DNA of 15,136 nucleotides, taken from the NCBI GenBank assembly GCA_029779995.1, contig JAKOZM010000420.1, forward strand, positions 1 through 15,136, in the 5' to 3' direction. A program made the translations under genes and the position numbers. This document shows positions 7,810-14,212 of this stretch, piece after piece. Numbering within the stretch: position 1 is the first letter of the stretch; every line of letters starts with the position of its first letter. The notes below the pieces were generated by a model, which had not been told where the DNA came from, searched no databases, and was given only the letters and a program-made list of their open reading frames with translations. The stretch is from Actinomycetes bacterium. GTDB taxonomy: Bacteria > Actinomycetota > Actinomycetes > S36-B12 > UBA10799.

Positions 7810-8184
7810 TTAGCTGGCCTGCATCCGCAGGGCGCGCACATCCCCGCCGTACATGTCCTGCGCGAGGTAGAGGGGGCTGATATCCGGCTCGGGTACCAGA
7901 AGGTAACGACGCCTACCCAGCAGGACAGTGTCGCCAGGCCAGACCTCGCCGCTGATGCATCCGCGAGCGACCTCGTTGAGGTCCGCCGCGTCTGCGATGG
8001 TCAGCCCCTCTGCCACCAACTCCGGCTTCCCGACGCCCGTCAGGCCAACGGTGTAGACCAATGACGGGTCGTCATCCTCGGGTTCCACGTACTGCAGGCA
8101 CCACCCCTTCTCGGCGATCGTAGCGACGGCCCACGCGCGGTAATCCGCCATCGTCAGGCTCGAGTTGTCACACATCCAGCACAT
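7810..8184 (-). CDS. DUF4262-like protein
   Basis: Function unknown. The 124-residue protein opens with MCWMCD (Cys2, Cys5) and a short helical segment. Next comes a core with VYTVGLTGVGKPELVAEGL, which resembles DUF4262 family proteins, followed by a more divergent end. The CxxC at the extreme N-terminus may bind metal (inferred). The ATG is preceded on its own strand by AGGAGG (8190-8195) with 5-nt spacing, strong support for a real gene. It is the only minus-strand gene in the window, convergent with glmM and divergent from glmS, sharing an 83-nt upstream region with glmS. No signal peptide or membrane segment is seen. Confidence 0.8.
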   Translation of the reverse strand: MCWMCDNSSLTMADYRAWAVATIAEKGWCLQYVEPEDDDPSLVYTVGLTGVGKPELVAEGLTIADAADLNEVARGCISGEVWPGDTVLLGRRRYLLVPEPDISPLYLAQDMYGGDVRALRMQAS

Positions 8185-8254
8185 CAGTGCCTCCTCATTG
8201 CGGTTGAGTGCCCAGTCGATGACAGGGGTACGACATCGGGGTGCCCGTGAGGGA

Positions 8255-8260
8255 TACCGT
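8255..8260 (+). promoter_or_regulatory. -10 box of glmS; leaderless start
   Basis: TACCGT fits TANNNT and ends 7 nt before the glmS ATG at 8268, so the transcript probably begins at or beside the start codon. No Shine-Dalgarno site is present. A possible -35, ACGACA (8230-8235), is 19 bp upstream and weak. The short distance leaves no room for a leader riboswitch or ribozyme. Confidence 0.55.
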
Positions 8261-8267
8261 TGTGGAT

Positions 8268-10115
8268 ATGTGCGGAATCGTCGGTTATGTGGGTGGGCAG
8301 GACGCTACCCAGGTCGTGGTGGACGGATTGCGGCGCCTGGAGTACCGGGGCTACGACTCAGCGGGTGTCGCCGTAGTGACGGGCACCGGAGTGCAGTCGC
8401 GAAAACGTGCCGGGAAGTTGGCCAACCTGGAGAAGGCACTGGCCGAATCGCCGCTGCCCGACACGTCGGTCGGGATCGGCCACACCCGCTGGGCGACACA
8501 TGGCGCCCCCAACGACGTGAACGCCCATCCGCACCTCAGCGAGGATGGCCGGCTCGCGGTCATCCATAACGGCATCATCGAGAACTTCGCGGAATTGCGG
8601 GAATCGCTGCGAGGCGATGGCGTGACATTCCTGAGCGAGACCGACACCGAGGTGGCCGCGCATCTGCTTTCCCGGGAGTTGCGTCGCGCCGACGACCTGA
8701 CGGTGGCCATGCAGCGCACCTGCCAGCAACTGCGTGGGGCATTCACGCTCGTGGCCGCCTGGGCCGATGACCCGCGGGCGTTGGTCGCTGCCCGGCGCAA
8801 CTCGCCCTTGGTGGTCGGGCTGGGGGAGGGTGAGACCTTCTTGGCCTCCGATGTCTCGGCCTTCATCGCCCACACCAAGCAGGCGCTGGAACTAGGTCAG
8901 GATCAGGTCGTGACCATTACCCGCGAGGGGGTGACGATCACAGACTTCGACGGTGGCGTCGCTGCAGGGACGCCGTATGAGGTCACGTGGGACGCCAGCG
9001 CCGCCGAGAAGGGCGGGTACGACCTTTTCATGCTCAAGGAGATCGCCGAGCAGCCGAAGGCGGTGGCGGACACGCTGCTGGGCCGCATCACGCAGAACAA
9101 CGACCTCGTCCTCGAGGGACTGAACATCTCCGATGCGGAGCTGCGGGAGATCGACAAGATCGTTGTGGTGGCCTGTGGCACCGCGTATCACGCCGGCCTG
9201 GTGGGCAAGTACGTCGTGGAGCACTGGACCCGGATTCCGGTTGAGGTCGAACTGGCCAGCGAGTTCCGCTACCGCGACCCCATTCTGGACCGCCAGACTC
9301 TGGTCGTGGCGATCTCGCAGTCGGGGGAGACCATGGACACCTTGATGGCTCTGCGCCATGCCCGCGAGCAAGGATCTCGCGTCCTGGCCATTTGCAACAC
9401 CCAGGGTTCGACCATCCCGCGCGAGTCCGACGGCGCCCTGTACACCTACGCAGGACCGGAGATCGCGGTCGCGTCGACGAAGGCCTTCCTCACCCAGGTG
9501 GTTGCCGTGCATCTGCTGGGGATGTACCTCGGCCAAGTCCGGGGCAACCTGTTCGGTGACGAGATTCGCGCGATGGCCTCGGATCTGGCGAGCATGCCCA
9601 ACAAGATCGACCTGGTGCTGGACACCATGGATGGCGTGCGGGATCTCGCGCGCAGCCTGCAGGACGCGCAGTCGGTGCTCTTCCTGGGTCGGCACGTCGG
9701 CTTCCCTGTCGCATTGGAGGGCGCCTTGAAGCTCAAGGAACTGGCCTACATGCACGCTGAGGGGTTCGCCGCCGGGGAACTCAAGCACGGCCCGATCGCA
9801 CTGATCGAGCAGGGACTGCCGGTGATCTGTGTGATGCCGAGTCCGCAGGGCCGCGGTGTCCTGCACGAGAAGATGGTGTCCAACCTGCAGGAGATCCGGG
9901 CCAGGGGTGCTTACACCATCGTGATCGCCGAGGAGGGCGACGATGAGGTCGCGCCGTACGCCGACCAGATCATCTCGGTCCCGGTCGTCCCGACGCTGAT
10001 GCAGCCGCTTGTCACGACGGTGCCCCTGCAGGTATTCGCCTGTGAACTCGCGACGGCAAAGGGCCACGATGTGGATCAGCCTCGCAACCTGGCGAAGTCC
10101 GTGACGGTGGAGTAG
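8268..10115 (+). CDS. glmS: Glutamine--fructose-6-phosphate aminotransferase (isomerizing)
   Basis: Makes glucosamine-6-phosphate from fructose-6-phosphate and glutamine, the committed step to UDP-GlcNAc. The 615-residue product begins MCGIVGYVGG; Met removal exposes the nucleophilic Cys of the class II glutamine amidotransferase domain (about residues 2-215; HTRWATHG near residue 72). Two SIS sugar-isomerase domains follow. The first holds SQSGETMDTLMALRHA and ASTKAFLTQ. The second holds GALKLKELAYMHAEGF and ELKHGPIALIE. The end, DQPRNLAKSVTVE, is characteristic. The frame opens 27 nt earlier (GTG at 8241), but Cys must follow the initiator, which fixes the ATG at 8268. GlmS and GlmM act in consecutive steps and flank the DUF4262 gene. 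Confidence 0.98.
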   Translation: MCGIVGYVGGQDATQVVVDGLRRLEYRGYDSAGVAVVTGTGVQSRKRAGKLANLEKALAESPLPDTSVGIGHTRWATHGAPNDVNAHPHLSEDGRLAVIHNGIIENFAELRESLRGDGVTFLSETDTEVAAHLLSRELRRADDLTVAMQRTCQQLRGAFTLVAAWADDPRALVAARRNSPLVVGLGEGETFLASDVSAFIAHTKQALELGQDQVVTITREGVTITDFDGGVAAGTPYEVTWDASAAEKGGYDLFMLKEIAEQPKAVADTLLGRITQNNDLVLEGLNISDAELREIDKIVVVACGTAYHAGLVGKYVVEHWTRIPVEVELASEFRYRDPILDRQTLVVAISQSGETMDTLMALRHAREQGSRVLAICNTQGSTIPRESDGALYTYAGPEIAVASTKAFLTQVVAVHLLGMYLGQVRGNLFGDEIRAMASDLASMPNKIDLVLDTMDGVRDLARSLQDAQSVLFLGRHVGFPVALEGALKLKELAYMHAEGFAAGELKHGPIALIEQGLPVICVMPSPQGRGVLHEKMVSNLQEIRARGAYTIVIAEEGDDEVAPYADQIISVPVVPTLMQPLVTTVPLQVFACELATAKGHDVDQPRNLAKSVTVE

Positions 10116-10120
10116 AACGC

Positions 10121-10156
10121 GACGCTTGACCTTTCCGCTACGTCAACGTCTAGCGT
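10121..10156 (+). promoter_or_regulatory. MerR-type promoter and operator upstream of the TipAL-like gene
   Basis: TTGACC (10126-10131) and TAGCGT (10151-10156) are 19 bp apart, the over-long spacer typical of promoters remodelled by MerR-family activators. Two dyads are present. TTGAC (10126-10130) pairs with GTCAA (10142-10146), extended by GACG (10121-10124) and CGTC (10147-10150) with one extra base on the left. Separately, CGCTA (10136-10140) pairs with TAGCG (10151-10155). The ATG at 10164 is 7 nt after the -10 box, so the mRNA is probably leaderless. Autoregulation is inferred. Confidence 0.65.
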
Positions 10157-10163
10157 CGAGGAC

Positions 10164-10907
10164 ATGGAGTACAGCATCGCCGAGGTGGCGAAAGCGGCCG
10201 GAGTCTCGCGGCGCACGTTGCGGCATTACGACGACATCGGGCTGCTGCCGGCCGAGCGCCATCGCAACGGCTACCGCGGTTACGGTCGCACGCATGTCTT
10301 GCGACTGCAGCGGATCCTACTGCTGCGTGATCTCGGTCTGCCGCTGACCGAGATCACCGCCATTGTGAATGGTGAGCGCGACGATGCGGCCGCTCTTCGG
10401 TCGCACTTGAACCACCTTCACGACGAACAGGAGCGGCTCGCCCGGCAGATCGCCAGCGTGCAACGGACAGTCAGCCACATCGAAAGGCAGGAAGACCTCA
10501 TGATCGACGAGATGTTCGACGGCTTCGATCACCGCCAGTATCGCGAGGAGGTGGAGCAGCGGTGGGGGGCGCAGGCCTGGGCGCGAGGGGATGCCTGGTG
10601 GTCGGAACTGACCAACAGCGACAAGCAAGCCTTCACCGATGAACACGCCGAGATCGCTGCGCAGTGGGCGGCGGCGCGTGCCGCGGGGGCGGCCGCGGAC
10701 AGTCCCGAGGTGCACGCGATCGCCGCCCGCCACGCCGCCTGGATCGCCATCGGGTGGCAGGGACAGCAGCCCAGCGCCGACGCCCTGGTGAACCTGGCCG
10801 ACATGTACGTCGCCGATGAGCGCTTCGCGGCGAACTACGGGGGCGTCGAAGGGGCCGGCTACGTCCGCGACGGTCTGGTCGCCTACGCCCTGACGCTGCT
10901 GGCCTGA
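10164..10907 (+). CDS. MerR-family regulator with TipAS ligand-binding domain
   Basis: A transcription factor of the TipAL/Mta/SkgA type. The 247-residue product has a MerR winged helix-turn-helix at about residues 1-72 (YSIAEVAKAAGVSRRTLRHY, then DDIGLLPAERHRNGYRGYG). A dimerising coiled coil follows at about 78-112. The TipAS domain, about 120-245, is recognised by FDHRQYREEVEQRWG, then DSPEVHAIAARHAAWI and LADMYVADERFAANYGG. Length matches TipAL (253 residues). TipAL captures thiostrepton covalently through a cysteine; this protein has no cysteine at all, so any ligand would bind non-covalently. No exporter or resistance gene is adjacent, so it may act mainly on its own promoter or at distant targets. 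Codon use resembles the neighbours. Confidence 0.92.
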   Translation: MEYSIAEVAKAAGVSRRTLRHYDDIGLLPAERHRNGYRGYGRTHVLRLQRILLLRDLGLPLTEITAIVNGERDDAAALRSHLNHLHDEQERLARQIASVQRTVSHIERQEDLMIDEMFDGFDHRQYREEVEQRWGAQAWARGDAWWSELTNSDKQAFTDEHAEIAAQWAAARAAGAAADSPEVHAIAARHAAWIAIGWQGQQPSADALVNLADMYVADERFAANYGGVEGAGYVRDGLVAYALTLLA

Positions 10908-10944
10908 CGACCCAGTGGTGTCCGGGGTTCACTGACACGCCGGT

Positions 10945-10950
10945 TAGCCT
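10945..10950 (+). promoter_or_regulatory. Possible -10 box upstream of the FtsB-like gene
   Basis: TAGCCT fits TANNNT in the 68-nt gap between the MerR gene and the FtsB-like gene. No convincing -35 is found. The start site would be near 10957, giving a short leader of about 19 nt to the GTG at 10976 or 37 nt to the GTG at 10994. No Shine-Dalgarno sequence precedes either start. Confidence 0.3.
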
Positions 10951-10975
10951 GGAGATACCGGCACAGACAGCGACA

Positions 10976-11443
10976 GTGGGTGACCCTAGAACAGTGGAGC
11001 GGACCAGCACGATCCGGGCAGCGCAACGCCCGGGGCTGACCACCGGTCGGTTGACCGTGGTGGTCATCATTGCCGCCGCCCTTCTGCTCACGCTCGCCCT
11101 GCCGCTGCGCGAGTTTCTCAATCAGCGATCCGCGATCGCCGAGTTGGAGGCCTCGACAGCCGCTCAGCGCGAGCGGGTGGCGGCACTGCAGCAGGAGGCC
11201 GACAACTGGGCCGATGACGCCTACGCCATGTCGCAGGCGCGTGAGCGGTTCGCTCTGCAACTGCCCGGTGAGACCGGCTACGTCGTGACCGATCCGCCTG
11301 TCAACGCTCCCCAGGCGGCGCCGCTGGCCGCAGACGTCGCGGACAACTCCGCCTGGTACGAGCGGGCCCTGCGCAGTGTCGAACGGTCCCAGCAGAACTC
11401 CGATGAAACGGTGGTCAGTGTCCGCCCCGATGCCCCCAAGTGA
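10976..11443 (+). CDS. FtsB/DivIC-family septum formation protein
   Basis: A bitopic cell-division protein of the FtsB/DivIC family, expected to work in the septal complex with FtsL/FtsQ-like partners. The 155-residue product has a basic cytoplasmic N-terminus (about residues 1-24), one membrane helix (VVVIIAAALLLTLALPL, about 28-45), and an extracytoplasmic coiled coil (about 48-75). The family signature ARERFALQLPGETGYVV follows near residue 88, and a Pro/Ala-rich tail ends the protein. Neither GTG start (10976 or 10994) has a Shine-Dalgarno site, so the N-terminus is uncertain by six residues. It overlaps the DUF501 gene by 14 nt. In Mycobacterium tuberculosis the equivalent gene follows eno; here a MerR gene is in that place. 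Confidence 0.88.
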   Translation: MGDPRTVERTSTIRAAQRPGLTTGRLTVVVIIAAALLLTLALPLREFLNQRSAIAELEASTAAQRERVAALQQEADNWADDAYAMSQARERFALQLPGETGYVVTDPPVNAPQAAPLAADVADNSAWYERALRSVERSQQNSDETVVSVRPDAPK

Positions 11444-11927
11444 GGCCGATGTCGCGGTTGTGACCCAGCAACTGGGTCGCCCAGCGCGTGACATCGTGGC
11501 GATCGCCTCCCGTTGCCCATGCGGCAAGCCGGACGTCGTCAGCACCGCACCTCGGCTTTCGGATGGAACCCCTTTTCCCACGTTCTACTACCTCACCTGC
11601 CCGGCGCTGAACTCAGCGATCTCCACGCTGGAAAGCGAGGGGCTGATGACGTTGATGCAGGAGCGGCTGGGGTCCGAGCCGCTCACTGCGGCGGCCTACG
11701 CCAGCGCCCACGAACGATATCTGGCCGCTCGGGCCGCACACGGCGAGGTGGCTGAGATCGCCGGAATCAGCGCTGGCGGCATGCCCGACCGGGTCAAGTG
11801 CCTGCACGTGCTGGTGGGTCAGTCGTTGGCGCAAGGGCCGGGTGTCAATCCGTTTGGTGACGAGGCGCTCGCTGAGCTCGCTGAGCGTGGGGTGCTGCAA
11901 CGGCGTCGGTGTCTGGAGGGGCAATGA
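11430..11927 (+). CDS. DUF501-family protein
   Basis: A conserved actinobacterial protein of unknown function. From the ATG at 11430 it has 165 residues. It shows QLGRPARDIVAIASRCPCGK, then TPFPTFYYLTCP, a central helical part, and the strongly conserved MPDRVKCLHVLVGQSLAQG followed by NPFGDEAL. Cys29, Cys31, Cys57, Cys124 and His126 lie in the conserved blocks and could form a metal site (inferred). The frame is open upstream to 11376, but that part overlaps the FtsB-like gene and is not family-like. The start lies within the last 14 nt of the FtsB-like gene, and the stop overlaps the Ppx ATG (ATGA), so the three are probably translated in a coupled way. Confidence 0.88.
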   Translation: MPPSEADVAVVTQQLGRPARDIVAIASRCPCGKPDVVSTAPRLSDGTPFPTFYYLTCPALNSAISTLESEGLMTLMQERLGSEPLTAAAYASAHERYLAARAAHGEVAEIAGISAGGMPDRVKCLHVLVGQSLAQGPGVNPFGDEALAELAERGVLQRRRCLEGQ

Positions 11928-12832
11928 GGGTCGCGGCCATCGATTGCGGTACCAATTCCATCCGTTTGCTGATTGCCGATGTGCAGGGGGGCACCGTCCG
12001 TGACGTGACGCGCGTCATGACGGTCGTGCGGCTCGGCGAGGGCGTCGATGTGTCAGGGCGGCTGTCGTCGCCAGCCCTGACGCGCACGTGGGCCGCGGTG
12101 GCCGACTACGCCGCCCAGATCGAATCCGCGGGAGTGCAGCGCGTGCGCATGGTAGCGACTTCGGCCTCCCGGGATGCGGCCAATGCCGACGAGTTCGTCG
12201 CCGGCGTCGTGTCCCGCTTGGGGCAGGCGCCCGAGGTGATCAGCGGTGACGAGGAGGCGCAACTGAGCTTCCACGGTGCGCGCTCGGTCTTGGACCTGCC
12301 CGGGCAGGTGCTGGTCGTCGATATCGGGGGTGGATCGACCGAGTTCGTGGTGGGGGATGCTGTGGTGTCCTCGGCCCGCAGCGTGGACATCGGCTGCGTG
12401 CGCATGACGGAGCGGCACTTGCGCGACGATCCGCCGTCACCGGAGCAGATCCGGGCAGCCACCGCCGACATCGACGCCGCCGTGGCGACAGCCGCGGCGA
12501 CAACCCACTTCGAGCAAGCCGACCATTTCATCGGAGTGGCCGGCTCAGTGACGACGGTGGCGGCGCTGGCGATGGGCCTGCCCGAGTACGACTCGCAGCG
12601 CATCCACGGGGCCCGCATCAGCGCGGTCGACGTGCGCGCCGTCACATCACGGATGTTGCGGGCCACCCGGGCGCAGCGTGCCGCCGAGCCGGTGATGCAC
12701 CCGGGCCGGGTGGATGTGATTGGTGGTGGTGCTTTGGTGCTCGACCGCATCATGGCGGCCGGCGGCTTCGCCGAGGTGATCGTCAGCGAGCACGACATCC
12801 TCGACGGCATGGTGCTCGATCTGGCCCAGTAG
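11924..12832 (+). CDS. Ppx/GppA-family exopolyphosphatase or pppGpp phosphohydrolase
   Basis: Hydrolyses inorganic polyphosphate ends and/or converts pppGpp to ppGpp, linking phosphate stores and the stringent response; cytoplasmic, ASKHA fold. The 302-residue product has the first nucleotide-binding loop AAIDCGTNSIRLLIADV (residues 4-20), VATSASRDAANADEF near residue 78, the catalytic-glutamate region SGDEEAQLSFHG (Glu110/111), the second loop VVDIGGGSTEFVVG (131-144), and GVAGSVTTVAALAMG. It is the short form without a C-terminal HD domain, as in the M. tuberculosis proteins Rv0496 and Rv1026. The ATG overlaps the DUF501 stop and follows GGAGGG (11915-11920). PolyP versus pppGpp preference cannot be told from sequence. 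Confidence 0.93.
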   Translation: MRVAAIDCGTNSIRLLIADVQGGTVRDVTRVMTVVRLGEGVDVSGRLSSPALTRTWAAVADYAAQIESAGVQRVRMVATSASRDAANADEFVAGVVSRLGQAPEVISGDEEAQLSFHGARSVLDLPGQVLVVDIGGGSTEFVVGDAVVSSARSVDIGCVRMTERHLRDDPPSPEQIRAATADIDAAVATAAATTHFEQADHFIGVAGSVTTVAALAMGLPEYDSQRIHGARISAVDVRAVTSRMLRATRAQRAAEPVMHPGRVDVIGGGALVLDRIMAAGGFAEVIVSEHDILDGMVLDLAQ

Positions 12833-12835
12833 GCT
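12830..12835 (+). promoter_or_regulatory. -10 box of the ACT-protein gene, overlapping the ppx stop; leaderless
   Basis: TAGGCT fits TANNNT, contains the ppx TAG stop codon, and ends 8 nt before the ATG at 12844. No Shine-Dalgarno site lies in the 11-nt gap. No clear -35 is seen inside the ppx 3' end, and readthrough from ppx is also possible. Confidence 0.5.
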
Positions 12836-12843
12836 GTGATCCC

Positions 12844-13359
12844 ATGGCGCTACTGGCTATCACCGTCCTCGGGCACGACCGTCCCGGCATCATCGCCGAT
12901 GTGACCGCGGCGTTGGCCCTGCGCGATGCGAACGTCGAGGATTCGGCAATGACCCTGCTCGGCGGCTTCTTCGCCTGGACGCTGGTGGTATCCACCGATG
13001 TCGAGGCCCAGCAGGTCGGCAGTGACCTCGCTTTCCTGGGGTCTGACGACCTGGTGGTCAACGTGTTCCCGGTGACGCAGGCGGCGGCCTCCCCGGCGTC
13101 GGCAGTGCCCTTCGTCATCAGTGTGCATGGCGGGGACCGAGTGGGGATCGTGTCTGCGATGACGGCTGCCATCGCGTCATTCGGGGGCAACATCACCGAC
13201 CTGCAGACCCGGCTGGGGGGCGGCTTGTACATTGTGGTGGCCGAGGCGGACTTCCCGCCCGACACCGACCCCTTGGCGCTGCGGGAGGCCCTGCGGCAGG
13301 TCGGATCCACCGTCGGCGTGGACGTGTCAGTACAGCCCGCGGAGACCGACGTTCTGTGA
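12844..13359 (+). CDS. Double ACT-domain protein (GcvR-like)
   Basis: A small cytoplasmic protein made of two ACT domains, the amino-acid-binding regulatory fold. Domain 1 is about residues 3-75 (AITVLGHDRPGIIADVTAAL, then FFAWTLVVST). Domain 2 is about 88-165 (FVISVHGGDRVGIVSAMTAA, then GGLYIVVAEADF). The architecture and the 171-residue length resemble GcvR-type glycine-cleavage regulators, but actinobacterial members are untested as far as I know. The presence of the two HDRPG/GDRVG turns suggests amino-acid binding. The stop overlaps the def GTG start (GTGA), indicating translational coupling with deformylase. Confidence 0.87.
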   Translation: MALLAITVLGHDRPGIIADVTAALALRDANVEDSAMTLLGGFFAWTLVVSTDVEAQQVGSDLAFLGSDDLVVNVFPVTQAAASPASAVPFVISVHGGDRVGIVSAMTAAIASFGGNITDLQTRLGGGLYIVVAEADFPPDTDPLALREALRQVGSTVGVDVSVQPAETDVL

Positions 13360-13892
13360 CCGACTTGCAGGTCGACCTGCCGATCGGGGTGATCCGACCG
13401 GTCGTCGCCGCTCCGAACCCCGTGCTTTCCTGCCCATGCTCGGATGTGGATCCGCGCGCGCCCGAGGTGGTGCAGCTCGCTGCTGATCTGCTGGCCACGA
13501 TGGCGGTCTCCCCCGGGTGCGTCGGGCTGGCCGCGAATCAGGTCGGTGTGCCGTGGCGGGTGTTCTGCCTCGATGTCAGCGCCCATCCGCGGACGCGGAC
13601 CTGTCATGGCCGCTTCGTGCTGGTCAACCCGCGGGTCGAGCAGGCCAGTCGCAACGAGAAAGGCCGGGAGGGCTGCATGTCGGTCCCGGACTTCACTGGC
13701 GACGTGAAACGGGCGACGCGCCTGAGGGTCGCCGGTGTCCTGCCCGGGACCGGCCAGGAGGTCACGATCACCACGGATGCCTTCGAGGCCAGAGCGCTGC
13801 AGCACGAGATCGACCACCTTGACGGCTTCCTGTTCCTGGATCGGGTCGCTTCGGCAGCAGGCGTGCACCGACGCAAGGTCTATCTGGACTGA
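13356..13892 (+). CDS. def: Peptide deformylase
   Basis: Removes the formyl group from the initiator Met of nascent proteins; metal-dependent. The 178-residue product has the three family motifs. Motif I is CVGLAANQ (residues 55-62), where the usual first Gly is Cys55. Motif II is EGCMS with metal ligand Cys107. Motif III is QHEIDHLDG with ligands His150 and His154 and catalytic Glu151. It lacks the long C-terminal part of some deformylases. It starts with GTG overlapping the stop of the ACT-protein gene. Because the catalytic residues are all present, activity is expected. Actinobacteria often have more than one deformylase, and this may be the divergent copy. Confidence 0.92.
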   Translation: MTDLQVDLPIGVIRPVVAAPNPVLSCPCSDVDPRAPEVVQLAADLLATMAVSPGCVGLAANQVGVPWRVFCLDVSAHPRTRTCHGRFVLVNPRVEQASRNEKGREGCMSVPDFTGDVKRATRLRVAGVLPGTGQEVTITTDAFEARALQHEIDHLDGFLFLDRVASAAGVHRRKVYLD

Positions 13893-13928
13893 GTCGAGGG
13901 GCCGCGGCGGTGAAGCGGGGTGGCCAAC

Positions 13929-13934
13929 TACCCT
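13929..13934 (+). promoter_or_regulatory. Possible -10 box of tRNA-Leu
   Basis: TACCCT fits TANNNT and ends 9 nt before the mature tRNA 5' end, so a transcript would start 1-3 nt before it. No recognisable -35 is present, and co-transcription with def (51 nt upstream) is also possible. Confidence 0.35.
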
Positions 13935-13943
13935 GGCACTGCT

Positions 13944-14028
13944 GCCCGGATGGCGGAATTGGCAGACGCACTCGGCTTAAACCCGAGGGCCGCGAGGCGT
14001 GCGGGTTCGAATCCCGCTCCGGGCACCA
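13944..14028 (+). tRNA. tRNA-Leu, anticodon UAA, CCA encoded
   Basis: A complete class II tRNA cloverleaf. The acceptor stem is GCCCGGA (13944-13950) with TCCGGGC (14018-14024). The D stem is GCG/CGC. The anticodon stem CTCGG/CCGAG surrounds the loop CTTAAAC, with anticodon TAA at 13978-13980. A long variable arm covers about 13988-14000. The T stem is GCGGG/CCCGC with loop TTCGAAT. Discriminator A14025 and an encoded CCA (14026-14028) complete it. It reads UUA (and UUG by wobble). UUA is very rare in high-GC actinobacteria; in Streptomyces the equivalent gene is bldA. I noticed no in-frame TTA codon in the protein genes of this window. Confidence 0.97.
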
Positions 14029-14031
14029 CCG

Positions 14032-14045
14032 CGACACGATTGTCG
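14032..14045 (+). terminator. Short hairpin after tRNA-Leu
   Basis: CGACA (14032-14036) pairs with TGTCG (14041-14045) around a 4-nt loop, 3 nt after the tRNA CCA. It is followed by TCAAAT, with no real T tract. It is a possible weak 3' end for the tRNA transcript. Confidence 0.3.
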
Positions 14046-14049
14046 TCAA

Positions 14050-14212
14050 ATGTCAGGAATACGGGGGGCTATGGTGCAGGTTGGTACGGATGAGTGGCGG
14101 CATACGTATGCGTTCGGTCAGCAAAAGATGAAGTGTAAGTAATGATTTACATATCCGATGCCAATGTGGCCCCGGTGAGTGTCTGCCCTTACCCTTGAGG
14201 CAAGGAGGAGAA
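14050..14212. other. A/T-richer intergenic patch with palindromes between tRNA-Leu and the BI-1-like gene
   Basis: This stretch is clearly richer in A/T than its surroundings, most of all 14100-14160. It holds a perfect 12-bp palindrome GCATACGTATGC (14100-14111) and an inverted repeat TGTAA (14134-14138)/TTACA (14147-14151) with an 8-nt spacer. It also contains a 30-codon reading frame (ATG 14050 or ATG 14071, TAA 14140-14142) without a convincing ribosome binding site. These could be operators for the downstream gene, or a worn remnant of something once inserted at the tRNA 3' end. No promoter could be picked with confidence. Confidence 0.4.

Noticed and set aside
8185..8267. glmS ribozyme or riboswitch upstream of glmS
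   Set aside because: The gap is only 83 nt, and the -10 box lies 7 nt before the ATG, leaving no leader RNA. The glmS ribozyme is essentially a Firmicutes element.
8892..10067. 391-codon minus-strand frame opposite glmS
   Set aside because: Antisense shadow; low-complexity His/Arg/Leu composition and no ribosome binding site, with a full-length GlmS on the other strand.
12783..13868. 361-codon minus-strand frame opposite the ACT and def genes
   Set aside because: It spans two well-identified plus-strand genes and has shadow-like composition.
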